Positions 33,438 through 44,711 of a DNA stretch of 64,000 nucleotides are shown here, piece by piece. Source of the DNA: Heterobasidion occidentale (lineage: Eukaryota; Basidiomycota; Agaricomycetes; Russulales; Bondarzewiaceae); contig JBCAQO010000005.1 of NCBI GenBank assembly GCA_039111635.1, forward strand, positions 744,001 to 808,000. Direction: 5' to 3'. The notes under the pieces are model-generated. The model did no database searches. It had not been told where the DNA came from and saw nothing but the letters and a program-made list of their open reading frames with translations. Numbering within the stretch: position 1 is the stretch's first letter; each line of letters starts with the position of its first letter. A program made the position numbers and the translations under genes.

Positions 33438-35778
33438 TCAGCTATTGTTTGTTATTTGATCATCTGACAACAAGCTGCGCACCTTCACATAAGCTGTGAC
33501 CGAACTGGCCGGCCAAATGCGTTCGAATGCTTGTCTACCCTTACCCCCTTGCCATCTGGCGGGCGGTTGCGATTCTGCGGGCTGCGCGTCACTCGCAAGC
33601 TGGAATCCGGAAAAATTTTGCAGGAGACGGATGAGGAGGAAAGACATCTCGTTGTACGCGAAATTCTGCCCAAGGCACTACATGCGGCGTATTAGATATC
33701 AGTCCGATGATCCACGCATATGGAAGAGGTGTTAATGAAATGCATACAATGCGAGGACCAGCATGGAACGGGGTGAACATGAATGGGTTGCTTGCGACAA
33801 GCTTGATGTGCACCGGGTCAAGCCATCGCGAGGGCTTGAATGCATCCGCGTCGTCACCCCACAAACTGCGCTTGCGCTGCACGAGCAGCGTGCTGTACAG
33901 GACCTGCGTTCTAGGAGGAATGTAGTACTTCGGCGTGTCACCTGAGGACGACGCCGGAAACGCGTGCGGGTTGTCGTCGAGTTTCGCAGATTCAGAGGCA
34001 CAGGAGGGAAGAGACGGAGGGTCTCGTTGAGGACAGCTCGGACTAAAAGACTCATCAGATCACCCAAATATGGGAATCATTGGGCAGAGAGCACCGACGA
34101 TATTTGAGCCCCCGCGTGCTCTCGATGGTCGGTCGACCGTCTCGACCATATTCACCAATGATTTCGCTCCGGAGCTGCTTCGTTACATCCGGGTGTATGC
34201 AAGGAAATAATCACGGATGTCAGCAAAGACGATGTCTATCAGCAGGATATGTGTCAGTATCTTGCGAATAACAAAGAACTTCCATACATACAGTGTCACG
34301 GCCTGCCAAGAGCATGTTCACAACTTGGAATCGAATTGTTTCAGAATCTATTGCGCCCCAGACGTGTCAACGACCATCAGACGGAAGCAGAGACAGTACC
34401 GACCGTCAGTGCTGTCAGCCAAATGGCTCAAGAACGTCTTTTCCTCTTCTTTTCTCCCACCTGCGCTCTTGGCCTCAGCTTTCTCTCTCAACGCCTTCTC
34501 AACTACCGGCTTCAGCCACCCATGGATGATCGCGTTACTTTCAGTCGTCTTATCCTTGAAAAATTCGAAGATGGGCCACATGGTGCCCATACGTGTCCTC
34601 TTTGCTATCTGCACTTGCACATCCTAACGTGTAGGAAATCATCAATCTTGGCCAATGTACACCAACCCAAACATTACGAACCTCGAATGCCCAAGCGAAA
34701 GTACCAAATTTATCATCGATAGCACTCCCCTTCGGACCCATCTTGGTCTTGCCGCGATCGGCAGCGCGGCATCAGCGTGTCCAGAGCAGTGCCAAAGAGA
34801 AATTCGGCTGCAGTATCTATGGTGAAGCGCGCCAGTAGATCTTGCACATCGAATGCCTCCTCAAGACTTGAAAATTTAGATACATGAGCCATGGTCGTGG
34901 ATGCATGGCGGTCAAAGAGATTTAAATCCGAGATGTGGTCATTTGCGAACCATGGGCGCGCAATTTGCCGGTGCTATGTGCGAGGTGCAATCAGTGGGAG
35001 GAGTACATGAGAATGGGAAATATTCACCGCGTGCCATTCTTCCGCATCTCTAGATTAGAATGTATCATTAATGGGCTGACGTGACTTGTGAAATGCATGT
35101 GAAATCACCTGTTGAAGATTCCATTCCCGAGAAAACGTTCACTGCAAACGCTCAGATGAAACTAGCCATCTAGAGAATCTCACTAGCAACTCACAAGCGT
35201 TCATTCCAGTAAGGACCCTTGTTGAAGCACTCAAATCCCGCTCCTGTGAGCATGAACTTAATATTCGACTCGCTAATCGTTATGATCTGCAAAATATGTC
35301 AGTTGATCGATAACAGAATAAATATAAACCTGTGCCTACCTGGTCATTCCAGAGGATTCTGGTGTTCAACGTCTCGCTTCCATACTCGTCAAATAGATCC
35401 GACATGTATTGCAAGACATAGTCCTGCTTCAGGGACCGTACTAGACCAAGCGCAATATCAAGATTGCCGGGCCACTTTCCCTTGATACAAGGGACAGGGA
35501 CAGCCCCTAGCGATTCTAGGGAAGGTGTTCAATGTCAGGTCACGTCCCTCCAAAGATACACAAAAGAAAGTGCACCTGCAGCCTTGTGATTGGCATATGA
35601 TTTGTACCAGGAACGAAGAACGCCAACAACGGGTACGGAGGCGACGTGAAGCAGGACTTTCAGGAAAGTGCCGGGAGTGAAATGAGTCAAACGTAAAACT
35701 ATAAGGAGGAGACCTGGGGAGTAGAAGAGTCCTAGCCGCATCTGCGAGGATACGGACGCGATAGTAACCGGGATGCAT
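33438..35778 (-). pseudogene. Decayed CYP63-like P450 (right copy)
   Basis: Same exon pattern as the left copy, and the start (ATG CAT CCC GGT) is intact. Compared with the left copy it lacks two bases near 35710-35725 (exon 1), one each near 34752 and 34772 (exon 6), two near 34207-34212 (exon 9) and at least one near 33979 (exon 10). These shift the frame several times, so no full-length P450 can be read, although ETLR, FHAGPRI and the C-terminal exons remain recognisable. The 3' end differs slightly (ends ...[12 protein letters not shown]). Confidence 0.85.
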
Positions 35779-36190
35779 GCTTTACGAAACGATGGTCAAA
35801 CCGACAGAAGTCAAGTGGTTAGTTCAAATTCGACAATGGCACTTTATAGGAGAGAACGTTGAACCAATGCACCTTAGTCAGAACCGAATTACAGCAGCAG
35901 CAACTGTATTCCGGGCAGGATGGTCGCCGCACACCGCAAGACCTTCGAATCAACTGCCTCAGGAGAGTGGCGGATCTACGCCAAACAAAAGATCCGAACA
36001 GCTGCCAGCCTCTGCCAACCTCCAAGTTGGGCGAATTGGCAGCAAACTTATCCCAATTCTGCATCGGAAACCCCCGATGATGTCGTCTCATCAGTGACTG
36101 TTAGGCCCGGTGACAGGCTAGCTCCACTTTCGCCCCAATCCGACGCTCGATCGGTGGAAGAACCACTGACTTTGCTGTATGCAGTCATCG

Positions 36191-37626
36191 AGTGCCGCAT
36201 CGCCGACGTGGTCCTTGTATGGGTGCGTCTGCAGTTGAACCTTGCTGCACACAACATGTGAATATCAAACGAAGAGCATCCGAATGCCTTCCAGTACTTC
36301 AGATGTGGAGAGATGCGGGCGAACAACCGTCGAGGCACCGACCGATGAAAACGCCTTCTGCATTGACGTAAGATCCCCACAGGGAAGTCCACAATTTTAC
36401 ACAGCCCAAGGGAATCGATACGTAGGCGCACTCAAGCCAACATGATTATATCCCCACGAAGCAGAAGTTATATATCTGAATGGCAGTCTAGTGACGAACC
36501 TTTCATCTCAAAGGTATCAACAAAGTGAATGCAAGAAAAGACTTGCCTGTAAAATCCACTCCGTCAATGCTGGCCCTGTCATGCACGACATCCAATGACG
36601 CATCCAAAAAACAACATACGAAGAAACCTGTAGCCAATCGTCTCCTTAGGCACTTCACAGTGAGCAATCCAAGATGTTCATCAGGGATAGGTGAGAGGTG
36701 CAGAAAAACGTGATTGCCCTTCAAACACAAAGAACCTCCGGCAACAGATGGCGCATGAGAGAGAAATCGGTGCTCGGATGAGTGACTCGACAGGCCTGCA
36801 ACTCGTAGCACCGGTCGAAGACCCTGCCATGATAAACTGTAGATACCTCGATCACAGATGCGAAATCTGATGCAGGATCGATGCTTTGTCCGTCAGAGGA
36901 TCAGAAATAAAACCCGTATTCATTCGTATAACGCATAGCATACATGTCATCATATATACGATACCTGTTGCTAAGCTTCAATGAAAAGTGTTGAACGTCA
37001 AAGACACTGCGCTTCGTCACAGAGTGAACGGGGCACGGCCGTAACCTGTTTGAAAGAGGAGGTCAGAGTCATTTCTAACATCGATATGCAAACATAAGGA
37101 TGGTAAAAGTGTCTCAGAGCAAAAAGGGTCGTCAACCCTGCCGTCTCACGGGCAGGTCGTACTCATTATAAATCAGATTTTGTAATATCATGGACGAGGT
37201 TCAAGGTATGCACGAATATGCGAAGTGGGCATGAGTAAATGAGACGTACAAGTAAATTTTGCATGCCATCGTTTAATGTCGTTGGCGAAGATGGAAAGCA
37301 GGTATGGCATCGTGGAGGATCTACCCAAAGGCCAGCTGCCGAGCATACAAGAGAATGTATCACTTGAATGAGACGCGCATCACACCAGATAGTGTCAACA
37401 GTCAGCACTAGGCGCTACGGAGGACGCTGGAGGACAAGAGGAACAAGGACGATGATGGGGAGAATTCGAGGAAAATATTATAAAGTTCATGGAATGGCGT
37501 GACCAGTTCGGCATACGCCGAACAGCAACCAAAATACGGCGCTTTGAACCTTTCAGCTAAGAGAAAGCAATCAACGAAGAAAGTTTACTGCAAATCGTAA
37601 AACATTCTATCGTGCGTGCTCTGGGG
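36191..37626. other. Intergenic, 1.4 kb, no supported gene
   Basis: AT-richer sequence between the duplication and the flavoprotein 3' end. The longest open frames (about 100 codons) lack motifs and plausible splice partners. Confidence 0.5.
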
Positions 37627-39685
37627 TCAAAGAACCTTCTCTTTGCGCTCCCTTTCCTGAGGTCGCGTTCCCACATCGTTCAAATTGAAAAATAAACTCG
37701 CCAACGTCCTCACAACACCCAACCACAGCCCCAGAATCGTCGCGATGTTCACCCGTACACCGCTCGATTCCAACCAGTCAAAGAAGGCCGCGATAAAGGG
37801 AACCTCCCTCGCGCCCTCCCTCTCTGCATCTTCCACCTTAAATTCGGCGTCCTCACCGCCTTGCCTCAACAAAGGTTCCGCCGCGCGCAGTCCGGACGCG
37901 AACCCGTCCTCGTGGAATCCATATTTCATCCACGCGCCAGCGTACGAAATGCCTCTCTTGCCCTGAATAGACTGCATCTCGGACTGCAAGCGCACGGCGC
38001 GCGCATCGAGAACGGGATGTGAGTATTGGTGAGTGCTGAACGTCTTTGAGGGAGACGGCGGGATAGGTGGGTTCAGAGTCGCGAAGATAGGGCCATGAGT
38101 CTCGAGGGAGATTTTCTGGAGGTCGTTCATCCAGTCTAAGATAAAAATAGACAATCAGTTCCGAGGAAATATTACGAATGAACGTTTCAAGATACATGTT
38201 CTGTAATCAAATTTGATGAGCGATGATATCGAGAGAGACATGAATAAAGTGCTCACAGAGCGACTTGGTCGTTGTTGGCCTTGTGATAGCCTTCTGCATC
38301 TACGCCTGATGTAGTCAGATAATTCCAGCACGACCATGCGGCTTTACTCCGAGGCATAAGCTGTGAATCGCATGAGTACATGGAACATCAGTATGTTAGA
38401 AACATCTGTGCAAGCACTCACGATTTCATCAGAATGGACGACCACCTCATTTCTATTCCACCTGAACCCACCAAGATTCGCTCCTCATCATGAGTGACAC
38501 CGCCGCCAGCAGACATGATTTTCAAAGCATCATCCGAATGGCAGGCGAATATGACGTGGTCATAGACTTCTGTAGCTCCGTCCAACGTCTTCAATGTGAT
38601 GTCAAAGCCGTCCGAATCTGTACGAGGCGCTGATGATACAGAAGCAACAGAGTTTGAAAGGTGGAGGGAGCCCTCCGGAAGTGAGGAGAGAATTGTGTTG
38701 ACATATCGTTTACTAGATGGAGACATGTCAACAGATCGAGAGCCGAAGGGTATCATTCCTACGAACCTGCCACCTTTGATAGTCAGCCATGACGGCTTCC
38801 CCGTGAGCTGTAGCAAATGGTGGTTATGCAAAAAGCGGATCTAAGAAATGTGTAAATAAGCCGCGGGGTGAATTACAATCAAGAACACACCAGCGTCCTT
38901 GCCGGAAAATCCAGGGCACAAACGTCAGGCGGTGTGCTCCATACGGCAGCGGTCATAGGCTAGCCGTATCTGGTTATACCAGGACCTGTCAGAATAGTGG
39001 AAATAGAGAACGCACGACAAGATAATTGTCTCGAAAACTATTCGAATAGCCTTCTCGTTGAAGATAATCCTCGATCGACAACTCGTTCGTCTGATTTTTG
39101 TCTTCGTCTTCCGTCAACAGTCGTCGCGCGCACGCATTGAAACGGAGCACGTCGTACAACAGCCGCCACATGTCGGGGTCACTAAACGCTTTGGTTGACA
39201 GAACACAGTGAAAAGTGTCTTTCCTGCCCACTCAAAGGCACCTCCGTCGCGCGAGACTCCGAATGTCATCTCTGTGGGTATAATTTCTATGGAAGGGTGG
39301 GAGCGGAGAAAACGAAGGAAGTTTGGGTATGTAGATGGGTTGAAAACAATCTGGATACCGTGAGTTTGTGCTCGGAGGGCACTACAGAAAGTCAGGACTT
39401 ACGAATCCACTGGAAGACGTGAGTGATACAAAAAAACTAGTAATATTATGGGCACTCACGAATCTACGTCGACTGGCTCCTTGTCTGGCACAGCAACTGT
39501 GACAGTGTTTGCATGGCCGCCCGGACGCGAGTCAGACTCATAAAGGTGCACTTCGTGTTTGCTGTGGTCGTTCAGTAGCTGATTGTAGATCGTAAATCCA
39601 AAAACAATTATATTAGAATGATTGGAAGCCTCACCCATGTAGCTGCAAGTCCGGAAACGCCTGAACCCACGACGGCGATGCGCAT
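37627..39685 (-). CDS. Amine-oxidase-like FAD/NAD(P)-binding flavoprotein
   Basis: Flavoprotein with an N-terminal Rossmann fold (AVVGSGVSGLAATW, then HLYESDSRPGGHANTV), the type found widely in fungi and bacteria near cyclopropane-fatty-acid genes; substrate unknown. Exons: 39685-39635, 39578-39460, 39409-39403 (7 nt), 39350-39016, 38959-38891, 38840-38422, 38360-38257, 38200-38196 (5 nt), 38135-37627; about 539 residues. Conserved stretches include FEWAGKTLFTVFC, DPDMWRLLYDVLRFN, PMTAAVWSTPP, YDHVIFACHSDDALK and WNRNEVVVHSD, with a C-terminal hydrophobic helix. The two micro-exons restore SGF and LTYW exactly in phase. Two single-base losses are needed (TTT at 39190-39192 and CCC at 38467-38469). 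It is divergent from the GFA-type gene with about 290 bases between starts. Confidence 0.87.
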
Positions 39686-39979
39686 GTCGACTGACAAGTG
39701 ACTCAAACAGAAGGGAAACTGTTCGACTGAGATTTTTTGAAGTAAATATCAACGCTATGTGAGATCAGTCTCACTGAGAAGTGTGGATGCAATGAGAGGA
39801 ATCGATTTGCGGCTCCTACGCGCTCGCTGTCGATGTTACCTAGTCAAAAGCGTTGCTAGCATAAATCGATCTCCAGCGCGGATGATGCATCGATGACGTA
39901 CACAGGAAGATAAGATTAGATCTAGCTACATCTAACTTATTACTCATCTCTGATGAATGCAACATGTCTCGACACCATC

Positions 39980-40738
39980 ATGCCCGTCGAACTCAAGGGA
40001 AGCTGCCACTGCGGCGCTGTGAAATTCAGTGTCCAATCTAGCACTCCTGTAGCATACCAACTCTGTCTGTGCTCGATCTGTCGCAAAGTCGGCGGTGTGG
40101 GCGGCTCGATCAACCTGGGCGCTCACTCCAACACCCTGAAGATCGAGGGGAAGGAGAACATATCGTACGTTGCCAGCTTATCTCTTAGCTCGCAAGCATG
40201 ACAATGTTCATCGCTGCGGATGTCGATTGATCTGGTGTTAAAACTTTGTCAGGATCTACAAAGCTGTCATGAATCGTGGGACCCCGAAGGAGTCGATCGC
40301 CTCCTCGGAGCGGAATTTCTGCAAAAAATGTTCGGCCATGCTATGGCTGTACGACGAGACTTGGTATGTACCCATTAGAGACCACCTCCGCAACACTCTC
40401 CAATCATCTCCTGCGAATGAATTGTCGCGATCCTCGCGATCGCGCCCCACAGGCCCGAGCTCCTGCATCCGTTCGCGTCCGCGATCGACTCGCCTGAATT
40501 GAAGAATCCAGAGACGCTCGTGCGTGTCCACGTCCCGCTCCATTCCCTTTTGCGTACTGATTAGTTTTTGAAAACCCGGCGCTCTTCTTGGCAAATTCAC
40601 GTCCACAAAGATCTGTCTTTTGAAGGATTCCAAGCCTGACTATGTCCGGCTGCCCGAGGGCCCGAAGGAAGTCTACGACGGATATCCGAACTGTCCATTG
40701 AAGACTGGCACAAGAAGCACGGAGAGTACATCCCCTGA
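39980..40738 (+). CDS. GFA/CENP-V-type zinc-binding protein
   Basis: Small cysteine-rich protein of the GFA (glutathione-dependent formaldehyde-activating-like) superfamily. Exons: 39980-40164 (an in-frame ATG at 39953 is also possible), 40253-40363, 40453-40519, 40611-40738. Zinc ligands are seen as GSCHCGAVKF, CLCSICRKVGG and NFCKKCSAMLW. The C-terminal VRLPEGPKEVYDGYPN is typical; the ending EDWHKKHGEYIP can be reached only if one base is missing near 40689-40691. Exon 4 joins after a roughly 90-nt intron whose exact ends are less certain. The catalytic role of this superfamily is poorly established, so I do not assign a reaction. Confidence 0.82.
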
Positions 40739-41929
40739 ATCGATGTCGACCATGACAAGGTCGGTTGGCTTTCAAGGGAGCAAACTCACACGCGATGCTG
40801 GCGAAGACTTATAAAAAAAGTGATTCGATGTCCTCGAGGCGCCTTTGAATGTACGATACATTGCAATGGAAGAAGTGAAGCTCGAAGGTGCCATACTTAT
40901 ACGCCTCAAACGGTCGAGCACCCAAGGTTGTCAAACAAAGAGAGCTCCGACAAGCTTCACCAACGTTTCTGGAAAGCTCAGGCACCTCACAGGGAAGGCG
41001 CGAGGCAGGGCAGCCGGTAGCCTGATCGTCTTCGAAAGCAAAGACAAATTGCCTTTTTTGAGTGCATTTTACGCGCTTCGAGACACTTTGGGTATCAGAT
41101 TCCCCACAATATAGCGCAATGTCAGCTGTCAGACTTAGTGCTTTCGTCAATTGACACGTTCCTCCAGGTTCCTCCAAGTTCCTCCTAGAGCAGATAAGGA
41201 ACGCCCCATCATGAACTCATACGTAGCTGCTTGACTAAAATTTAGATCACAATTACAACTAGCGACCCAATATCTCTCAGAAGCGAATATCGGATAGACA
41301 TGCGCGTTTCGTCGGGTTTCGTCGTGCAGAGGTTTTGGAATGATATATGCGCCAAAATGAAATTGGACACATTGGATATCGTCTCCAAGCATTCCCAGAA
41401 ATTCATCGCACGATGGCCGGCAGGCTATTGTCAGCTCCAACACCACGCCCGCAGGGATGGAGCTGTATCTACGTCTATAGTATTCAATTATTCACTGCCC
41501 TTATCCACACCAGTAACTAGAGGACCTAACGGAACAGCTGAACAGACAACGCAAGTATAAAAACGAATAACAAGTACCCGAAACCGAAGCGCCGGTCGTC
41601 GCAGAGGGCAACCAAGTTAGAGTAGAAGGGTAACAGCAAGTGAAGGGGTCTCTCGGTATCGTACCAATAGATATGACAAGAGGGGCCGATGAAACAGGGA
41701 ACACAACGCCGATAGGTACGGTAATGAAAGACGGACAGACAAAGGAACAGAACTATTCGACCGGCCGGAAAGACAGCGCGAGGGACGATAGGAAAGTACA
41801 GTTGGTAATACAGAGAGGAGGCGGAGGATTGCTTGACTGTTGGGAAGAAACAAGGACAAAATATAGAGAGCGATTGTTGTTCACGCCAGGTCAAGGTCGC
41901 AGGAGGCTCTGGGGCATGCAGAGCGATAC
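40739..41929. other. Intergenic, 1.2 kb, no supported gene
   Basis: Between the GFA-type gene and the 3' end of the leftward membrane protein. Open frames are short and without recognisable features. Confidence 0.45.
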
Positions 41930-44272
41930 TCAGACAACATTTCGAGAACTGAGGCTCGAGGAGAGGCCCAAGAATCGAAATCGAAGGATGGAGGTAATTG
42001 GAGGACGCAACCCGCTGCAACCCGATGTCCTACCAGGCTTGGGCGTATTTTGGTATCTAAATGGGGGTATATTAAGCCACAGATCACGGCACCGAAAATG
42101 AACGGATCGTCGAGGAAGGGTACGCACGGGGTCGGAAGTAACGGACACCTCGTGGTGCACGTCGACTTCCACAGGGCTGTGTGAATTTACTCCGACGGCA
42201 TTCCTACTCTTTTGCATATCGTCAATGTGACGATTCTGAGACCGACCTTGAAGATTGCCAACCATGAGGAATGTGGGACCCGTGCCCTCCTCGCGATCGG
42301 TTCCTTTCCCGTGTACGAAGCGGCGCGTGTTGAGACTGGAAACGGTCAGGGTGCATTGGTTGGGTTGACGAACAACGTGAAACCGCGAAGCGGAAGCGAA
42401 CTTACGTTGCGAGACATGAGTTTGCGTACACTAGAAGCAGGTCAGGGATGATACGCCGAAGAGATAGGACACTCACGTTTGCTCAAAACGAAGTACAGGC
42501 CCATAAAGATGAAGTTGGTTGGCATGACATTGTACTGTGTTCGTCACGAGGTCAGTACATCATCAAGGGCCGAAAACGCCTCCACATGGGCAGAACACAG
42601 ACCAGAATGACGACTGTGAAACTGCACGCGCTGTGATGGGGTGGGTAAGAGACAGGGCGCGGGAAGACCAACGTGTCCAAACACTCACCTAGTCAAGATT
42701 CCATTATTCACAGAGTACAGTATCAGTCGGTTTATAAGCGTGTCGGACCTATGAAGGGCAGATGTCAACGAAGCGAATGTATCGAGACCATCGCAGACTT
42801 ACTTTGCATATCCTGTACGCATCTTGTGTAGGAAATACGATAGCGCAGCGGCAGTGATGATATCTGTTGCCACACCGAGCGCCAGAGAGGTCGTTGCAAG
42901 CGCCTAACGAGAGGGCAGAGTAAGTGCGGTGATCGACAACATCAGATGCATCCTCAGATGCGGTCTACTTGCCTTCAACTGATTAGCTTGAAACACACGC
43001 AGTGTAACCCTGTCGTGAAAAAGGTGATAAATTTCAAAGTGAGTCGAAGCGGGGGCAGAGGGTCCTTACGATTTCAGTGTGTAAGCTTGATGATGGGGAG
43101 CGGCAAGTTAGACGAGAGCTCGAAACGCGCAGCATCCGAAACCAACTGTTACTCACTCAACGCCGTGCCTAAGAATCGACCGTGAAAGAAGTCAGTTATA
43201 CAAGACGAAGGAGAATGCCGGCATGTTGCTCACCTAGTTGCGCCACCGCCAACAGCATCTACAATAATCCGTCGTTGCCAGTCAGTGTCGTTTGAGCAAA
43301 AAAAAGGGGGGGGAAGCGTTTGGCGAGCCTCGAGGACGTACAATGGTGCCTGTGATGAAGTAATTTCCCTTGCTAACTGCGGCGCCATCACATCATGTCA
43401 GAACTCGAACTCTTCCACTTCGGTCGGCGAAGGACCTACACTTCCACACGCGCATGCCGAAGCATCTACAAGATGTCGGAAGGTCATTCAGATATTTCGA
43501 AATGGAACAATCGGCAAGACGAAGAGAGCGAGAACTCACATCTTAACAATTGTACCGACAAGCGCCTATGAATTCGATGAGCGGGCTTCTTTCGGGTGTA
43601 ATGAGGATAACCTTACGCCGATGAAGACCTGCCACTGTTGCCGAGATCAAAGCTCGAGAAAAATTCTACGCCTTTAGATGCATGACTCACGCTCAGGGTC
43701 CTGAATAGGATGAAGTAGCAAGGAGCGTGAATCAGACCACAACGCGTAACATGAGGCAGACTACGCACCAAACAGGTTTCGCTGCAAAGGATAATACATT
43801 CCCAAAATTCCTAAACTAAGAATTAGAGAGGACGCGAAGATGGGAGCGCTATCTCGTACGTGACGGTGTAGAAGTAGACGCAATGGCCGACCATGACTTG
43901 GTGCAGCAATTCCAGGAGCCTGCGGTGCCGAATAATTAAGAACTAAGCCTGTCCAAGTTAGGGGTCGACGCACCATAATCCCCCAACCTATTTTGCGCAT
44001 AACCAAATCCTTCGTTGACCAAGGCGCATCTGAGAGGTAAAAAAAAGGGGGGGCTCACGAGTGACTTGTATGCTGTGTTATCACGCGGGTATCGCTGGTA
44101 ATAACTCCATACTTGTATGCACAACACGCCAAACACGCTGTCAGAAGAGGCATTGGTCAGCAAGGAATCGACGTATGGGACGTGAGTAGGGAATGGCTCA
44201 CAGACTGGATAGACCCCAACCGATGTACGCAGCACCGATGGTGTTGTCAATAGTGGGTTGACCGACCGACAT
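41930..44272 (-). CDS. DUF6534-like multi-span membrane protein
   Basis: Seven-span membrane protein of a family much expanded in mushrooms, function unknown. From ATG 44272 about 17 short exons can be chained in phase, several only 10-40 nt. Landmarks in order: TIDNTIGAAYIGWGLSSVVFG, QVWSYYQRYPRD, LLELLHQVMVGHCVYFYTVTN, ICFGMRVWKFSKGN, DTLINRLILYSVNNGILT, YNVMPTNFIFMGLYFVLSK and YANSCLATLNTRR. The tail after residue about 320 is hydrophilic and ends at 41930. One intron, just after the VFQANQLK codons (near 42970), starts with GC rather than GT. The very dense exon structure makes exact exon limits less certain than the family call. Confidence 0.8.
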
Positions 44273-44711
44273 TGCCTGACCAGCCTGAGGAGGGTGAGGG
44301 CAAGCACCACGAGGCTAAGGAAATGAACGTGGAATTTGTAGGGGGTGGGAGGATCTGTGGGGGGGCAGACGGAAGAAGGAAGGGAAGGTGAAGAAGAGGA
44401 TAAATAGCGAATGAGTTGCTCGAACCCATTATGCGGGACATGTTTTCCCGACGAGGGCACTACGAGGGCCTCCTCTCACACTACGGGCTTTGCCGACTGG
44501 GCGGTCCCCACAATTGCTTCCCGCAGCCTGGCGCTTAACATGTCCCTATCCCCCTTGGGGATCGGTTTCACCTTCCGCTCCGTCCTAAATTAATTTTCCA
44601 AAAAATCGACATTCGCCAAATACTGCCAAAACCGTCTCAGCTCTCGCCCCGATCGGTGGGCCCATCCCACCTCACAACAGCCCTCTATCACCCTCTGTCC
44701 AGCGGTCCACC
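44273..44711. other. Short intergenic region between two minus-strand genes
   Basis: About 440 bases between the YEATS gene stop and the DUF6534-like start; C/T-rich, no gene recognised. Confidence 0.45.

Larger units (their letters stand above)
32694..36190. repeat. Direct segmental duplication, right copy
   Basis: Second copy of the 28068-31738 segment, same orientation, about 3.5 kb. It is more decayed: a roughly 82-base deletion in the kinesin part and several one-base gaps in the P450 relative to the left copy. Similarity ends near GTATGCAGTCA at about 36190. Confidence 0.88.

Noticed and set aside
36503..36811. Minus-strand open frame of about 100 codons downstream of the duplication
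   Set aside because: No motif, no splice partner and no conserved stretch that I recognise.
37627..44272. A secondary-metabolite cluster made of the flavoprotein, GFA-type gene and P450
   Set aside because: No backbone synthase or transporter is present, and the P450 is in a separate duplicated block; adjacency alone is not evidence.
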